Below are positions 60,629-64,000 of a DNA stretch of 64,000 nucleotides, piece by piece (the first letter of the stretch is position 1; every line of letters begins with the position of its first letter). The stretch lies in NCBI GenBank assembly GCA_004134985.1, contig REGQ01000027.1:1-64000 (forward strand), in the 5' to 3' direction. The notes under the pieces are model-generated. The model saw only the letters and a program-made list of their open reading frames with translations, had not been told where the DNA came from and did not search any database. The position numbers and the translations under genes were made by a program. This stretch comes from Paenibacillaceae bacterium (GTDB taxonomy: Bacteria > Bacillota > Bacilli > Paenibacillales > Paenibacillaceae).

Positions 60629-62221
60629 TTAAAGCTTGAAAATCGTAATGGACTGTTGAAGATCATCGGCCAGATGGGCCAAAGATTGTGCGGTCGTTGC
60701 GGTTTCTTCGCTGCTGGCGGCAGCTTCCTCGGTCGTTGAGGATATGCCTTCGACTGCGCTCAGTACGGTTGATGCCTGAGCGGCCTGCTGCTCACTCGCC
60801 GCAGCGATCTCGGTAACCTTCTGCCCGGCCTGGTCAACTTTATGCGAAATGTTGCGGAAGGATTCACCCGTTTGCCTGGACAACTCGGCACTTTCGCGCA
60901 CGGCGGTCACACTTTGGCGTGTATTTTCCTGCATTCCTTTAATTATGCTGGCGATTTGCTTCGTCGCCTCGCCGCTTCTTTCAGCTAGCTTGCGCACTTC
61001 ATCGGCAACGACTGCGAATCCTCGACCTTGTTCGCCCGCCCGCGCAGCTTCAATCGCTGCATTCAAAGCAAGCAGGTTCGTCTGATCGGCAATATCTTCA
61101 ATTACTTCAATGATATCGCCGATTTTTTGCGAATCATCTTCCAGACGCGCCATCTGCGAGCTGACCGCATTCATGCTTTGCATCGATGAATCCACTACAC
61201 TGCTGCCCTCAGCAGCCATTGCTACGGCGTCATCAGACAGCAGGGAAGCCTGCTCCGTATTTGCCGCTACGGAATGAATCGCAGCGGACAGCTCTGCGAA
61301 CAGTTCGCTAATGGTTTGAGCTGCATTGGCTTGATGCGTTGTACCGCTGGCAATCTCCTCTGTGCTTGCTGAGATTTGCTCCGCAGCTGCGGCTACGCTA
61401 TGGGAGGATGAGGCAATATTGCCAACAATCTGGCGCAGATCGCCTACCATTGTATCCACTGCAGCGCCGAGCGCGCCGATCTCATCTTTCGTATGAATGT
61501 TGACCGTTTCGCGCAAGTCGCCCTTTGCGACATTCGTAACGATGGCAACGACTTTTCTAAGCGGTCTGGAGATTATCTGTGCGATGGTGTAGCCGAAGAG
61601 GATGCTGAGCACAACGGCAATGGATAAGATAACAATCATAATGACGAGCACAGAATTATATAATTGTTTTCCTTTTTCATTTGCATGTTCCGCTTCTGCA
61701 CTATTAATATCAACCAATTCTTTCATAATTGCCTGCACTTGCACCGATTTATCCGTATATTCTCCATCGATCAGTGTGAGCAAATCATCTTTCCGTTGCA
61801 GCTTGCCCAGCTCAATGGCTTTGTCATAAACGATCGAATAATCGCTCCATCGCTGATTGTAGGATTCCAGCGCTTTGACCGATCCTTCACTGAGTCTGGT
61901 GTTGCGCAGTATCTCAAAGCTAGTGAGCGTTTCATTTCTGGCTTCATTCGCCCGCTGGATGGTGGCGTCGATCTCTTGCTTGTCATTAACCATATGCAGC
62001 TTGCGGACCATGACGCGCATTTCATTAAAGGCAATTTGAGCTTGCTGGGCGGAACGGATAGCAACCAGCTGATTGTGGTACATATCGTCCAGGGTTGTAT
62101 CCATCTTAGAAATACTGTTTAAGCTGTACAGACCTACTAAAGCCATAATAGCGGCAATAACCATAAAGGAAGAGATCAGCTTGGCGCCAGTCTTCAGGTT
62201 AATAAACCATTTCATGTTCAA
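60629..62221 (-). CDS. methyl-accepting chemotaxis protein
   Basis: Encodes 530 residues. Helix 1 (about 13-32), a four-helix-bundle sensor (35-185, [20 protein letters not shown]), helix 2 (about 188-210), HAMP ([20 protein letters not shown]) and the signalling domain with the hairpin tip [20 protein letters not shown] followed by [20 protein letters not shown]. All standard parts are complete. It starts 39 bp after the upstream CheA-like gene, so sensor and kinase probably form one pathway. Confidence 0.92.
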   Translation of the reverse strand: MNMKWFINLKTGAKLISSFMVIAAIMALVGLYSLNSISKMDTTLDDMYHNQLVAIRSAQQAQIAFNEMRVMVRKLHMVNDKQEIDATIQRANEARNETLTSFEILRNTRLSEGSVKALESYNQRWSDYSIVYDKAIELGKLQRKDDLLTLIDGEYTDKSVQVQAIMKELVDINSAEAEHANEKGKQLYNSVLVIMIVILSIAVVLSILFGYTIAQIISRPLRKVVAIVTNVAKGDLRETVNIHTKDEIGALGAAVDTMVGDLRQIVGNIASSSHSVAAAAEQISASTEEIASGTTHQANAAQTISELFAELSAAIHSVAANTEQASLLSDDAVAMAAEGSSVVDSSMQSMNAVSSQMARLEDDSQKIGDIIEVIEDIADQTNLLALNAAIEAARAGEQGRGFAVVADEVRKLAERSGEATKQIASIIKGMQENTRQSVTAVRESAELSRQTGESFRNISHKVDQAGQKVTEIAAASEQQAAQASTVLSAVEGISSTTEEAAASSEETATTAQSLAHLADDLQQSITIFKL

Positions 62222-62259
62222 TGCACCTCGGATGTTGGAGTGGTTGTTTCGTGTTTGTG

Positions 62260-64000
62260 TTACGCGTGCCTGCCGATCATATTCACAATGCCGCCAATTT
62301 CCAAAATAAGCGCTACTTGACCGCTGCCAAGTATGGTCGCCCCGGATAACCCTTCTACCTTGCCCAGAAAGGAGCCTAGCGACTTAATAACGATTTCCTG
62401 ATTGCCAATCAATTCATCGACTGCAAGCGCCATCCGTTTCTCTGCCCTGCCAATAATGACAATGGGCATCGGTTTGGAAGTGGCTGCTCTGCGTTCGTAT
62501 CCAAAACAGTCATGCAGCCAAGCAATCGGAATGACCTCATTGCGGATGGTCAGTACCGGAATCCCTCTTACTTTGCGGATTTCTTCGGGGACGATCCTGA
62601 CAATTTCTGCTACATTGTTCATTGGGATAATGAAGGTTTGGCCGCTTACTTCAACCAGCAATCCTGTAATAATTGCAAGTGTGAGCGGGAGTTTGATTCT
62701 AAAAAGCGTACCCTTGCCCTTGGTCGTCTCAATTTCAATCAAGCCGTTCATACGTTCGATCTGGGTGCGTACAATGTCCATGCCGACCCCTCTGCCGGAT
62801 ATGTCGCTGACTTGGGAAGCCGTAGAGAAGCCCGGGTGAAAAATAAGATGCAGCGCTTCACGATTCGAAAGCTGCTGTGCCTCCGCTTCCGTTATAACGC
62901 CTTTGCTTATGGCGGACTTGACCACTTTATCGGTATGAATGCCGGCTCCGTCATCTTCGACCACAATCATTACCTGATTGTCTTCATGAGAAGCGCTGAT
63001 CCGCAGCACCCCCCTGGATGGCTTGCCTGCTTCACGCCGTTGCTCCGGGGACTCGATGCCATGATCAAGCGCATTGCGGATCAGGTGGATAAGGGGATCG
63101 CCAATATCCTCAATGAGTGTACGATCAAGCTCGGTTTCCTTGCCTTCAATTCGCAGTTCGACCTCTTTGCCCAATGTTTGGGAGATGTCTCTGACCATGC
63201 GGGGGAAGCGGGTGAACAACTGCTCGATGGGCAGCATTCTGACCTTCATCATACTTTCCTGCAGTTCGCTGATTGTGCGGGTCAGATGGTCAGACAGCTT
63301 GCTCATCGATTCGACAGCTTCGCTAGCGCCGAGCTGATTGCGCAGTTCTTTGTCCAAAAGCTGCATGCGGGTCTGGTCAATGACGAGCTCGCCAACCAGA
63401 TTCATCATATGTTCCAGTCGTTCCACATGAACGCGGATCGTCGGGGATTTGATCCGCTCACTGCCGGAGGCAGCGGTTGCTTGAGCAGACAATGCGGGTT
63501 CCATCGGCTCCGGAAGCGCAGCGACGGCAAGCGTGGACAGATCGCATTCCACAGCAGTTCCCTCTTCAACGTCAGTAAGGCTGCCTGCCCATTGTTTCAA
63601 TTCCGTGAGTTGTTTCGTTGTTGTGATCAGCCAGCGGACCGTCGTTAACTGCTCCGGCAGCGCTGGGCTGCTGAAGTCGGGATCAGACCAGAAGACAAGT
63701 TCGGTTTCCCTCAGTTGCATGTCAATCAGACAGAAACGGGCGGCCTTCATATCACAGGATGGCATAATAGTGAGGTTGACCCATGCGGCTCGTTGGCCTG
63801 AACCAATGCTGTCAAGCAAGGCGGCATGTGTCTCCGGGGACAAGAGAGGGGAATGATCGGATACGACTTCCTGTTTCCCTGAATTCGATAGCTCAGCGAA
63901 CCTGCGCAGTTCATGAATAATAGGTGTTGTATCAAAACTTTCCTTGTTCTGATCGGCAATTTCTGTCTGCAGTTGTTTCATGACATCAAGGCAGCGGAAG
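62260..64000 (-). CDS. cheA: chemotaxis histidine kinase CheA (5' end outside the window)
   Basis: The frame is open to the window edge; codons before the ATG at 63981 (FRCLDV) stay in frame, so the true start lies beyond 64000. Visible domains in order: a region of unclear type (to about residue 190 from that ATG), the dimerisation helices P3 ([20 protein letters not shown]), the P4 ATPase with N-box [20 protein letters not shown]1 [13 protein letters not shown] and G2 [16 protein letters not shown], and the CheW-like P5 domain ([20 protein letters not shown]) to the end. The phospho-accepting Hpt domain must be in the missing part. Upstream of an MCP gene. Confidence 0.93.
   Translation of the reverse strand, partial: FRCLDVMKQLQTEIADQNKESFDTTPIIHELRRFAELSNSGKQEVVSDHSPLLSPETHAALLDSIGSGQRAAWVNLTIMPSCDMKAARFCLIDMQLRETELVFWSDPDFSSPALPEQLTTVRWLITTTKQLTELKQWAGSLTDVEEGTAVECDLSTLAVAALPEPMEPALSAQATAASGSERIKSPTIRVHVERLEHMMNLVGELVIDQTRMQLLDKELRNQLGASEAVESMSKLSDHLTRTISELQESMMKVRMLPIEQLFTRFPRMVRDISQTLGKEVELRIEGKETELDRTLIEDIGDPLIHLIRNALDHGIESPEQRREAGKPSRGVLRISASHEDNQVMIVVEDDGAGIHTDKVVKSAISKGVITEAEAQQLSNREALHLIFHPGFSTASQVSDISGRGVGMDIVRTQIERMNGLIEIETTKGKGTLFRIKLPLTLAIITGLLVEVSGQTFIIPMNNVAEIVRIVPEEIRKVRGIPVLTIRNEVIPIAWLHDCFGYERRAATSKPMPIVIIGRAEKRMALAVDELIGNQEIVIKSLGSFLGKVEGLSGATILGSGQVALILEIGGIVNMIGRHA

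Noticed and set aside
62512-63648. 378-codon plus-strand frame over cheA
   Set aside because: Opposite to complete kinase motifs; no RBS and no sensible protein.

Overview
The window looks like chromosome of an endospore-forming Bacillota, most likely a Paenibacillus or close relative. The evidence is an S-layer-homology (SLH) exported protein, a DUF4179 anti-sigma/ECF sigma pair, meso-diaminopimelate dehydrogenase, a GudB/RocG-type glutamate dehydrogenase, strong AGGAGG ribosome-binding sites, many TTG/GTG starts and several families of intergenic palindromes and minisatellites. This assignment is inferred from gene content; no rRNA or tRNA is visible.

Layout. (1) 1-4.9 kb is AT-rich and decayed: short toxin-like C-terminal tails, two fragments of RHS/YD repeats and a string of small probable immunity genes, several frameshifted or lacking a normal start codon. 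It reads as a polymorphic-toxin immunity graveyard. (2) 5-10.3 kb: a GNAT acetyltransferase, an ECF sigma/anti-sigma operon, a GyrI-like protein, an alpha/beta hydrolase and an exported beta-propeller. (3) 10.7-15.1 kb: a UvrA2-like ABC ATPase lacking the UvrB-binding domain, divergent from a regulator with two MerR DNA-binding domains that is translationally coupled to an aminoglycoside-phosphotransferase-like kinase; this resembles a drug-response locus. (4) 15.2-19.5 kb: a broken FG-GAP protein gene whose end lies in a MITE-like palindrome, a VOC protein, a repetitive basic protein and a DUF1835 protein. (5) 19.5-26.9 kb: a two-component system, a multi-pass S41 protease, branched-chain aminotransferase divergent from a LysR regulator that carries a seven-copy 36-bp minisatellite inside its effector domain, and an SDR.

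(6) 27-31.5 kb: an operator-controlled catabolic operon (cyclase, 2-hydroxyacid dehydrogenase, zinc dehydrogenase) with its GntR/LacI regulator. (7) 31.8-36.9 kb: an SF0329-like protein, an AraC regulator and a GH38 alpha-mannosidase of visibly higher GC, followed by an AraC remnant. (8) 37-44.5 kb: a second APH-like kinase, a DEDDh exonuclease, glutamate and diaminopimelate dehydrogenases, a lipoprotein serpin and DeoD. (9) 44.7-51.3 kb: a three-gene operon of a possible beta-grasp protein, a giant DUF4132 protein and a propeller-like protein. (10) 51.4-64 kb: a DUF368 undecaprenyl-phosphate transporter, a sugar isomerase, an FAD oxidase coupled to a half-size MFS protein, a large SLH protein, an M50-like membrane protease with a hairpin-repeat leader, a membrane-anchored Mrr nuclease, and an MCP-CheA pair cut by the window edge.

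The best candidates for something undescribed are the DUF4132 operon, the repeat-bearing LysR, the GntR/LacI-controlled operon and the immunity graveyard. All functional calls rest on motif recognition by eye, without database searches.
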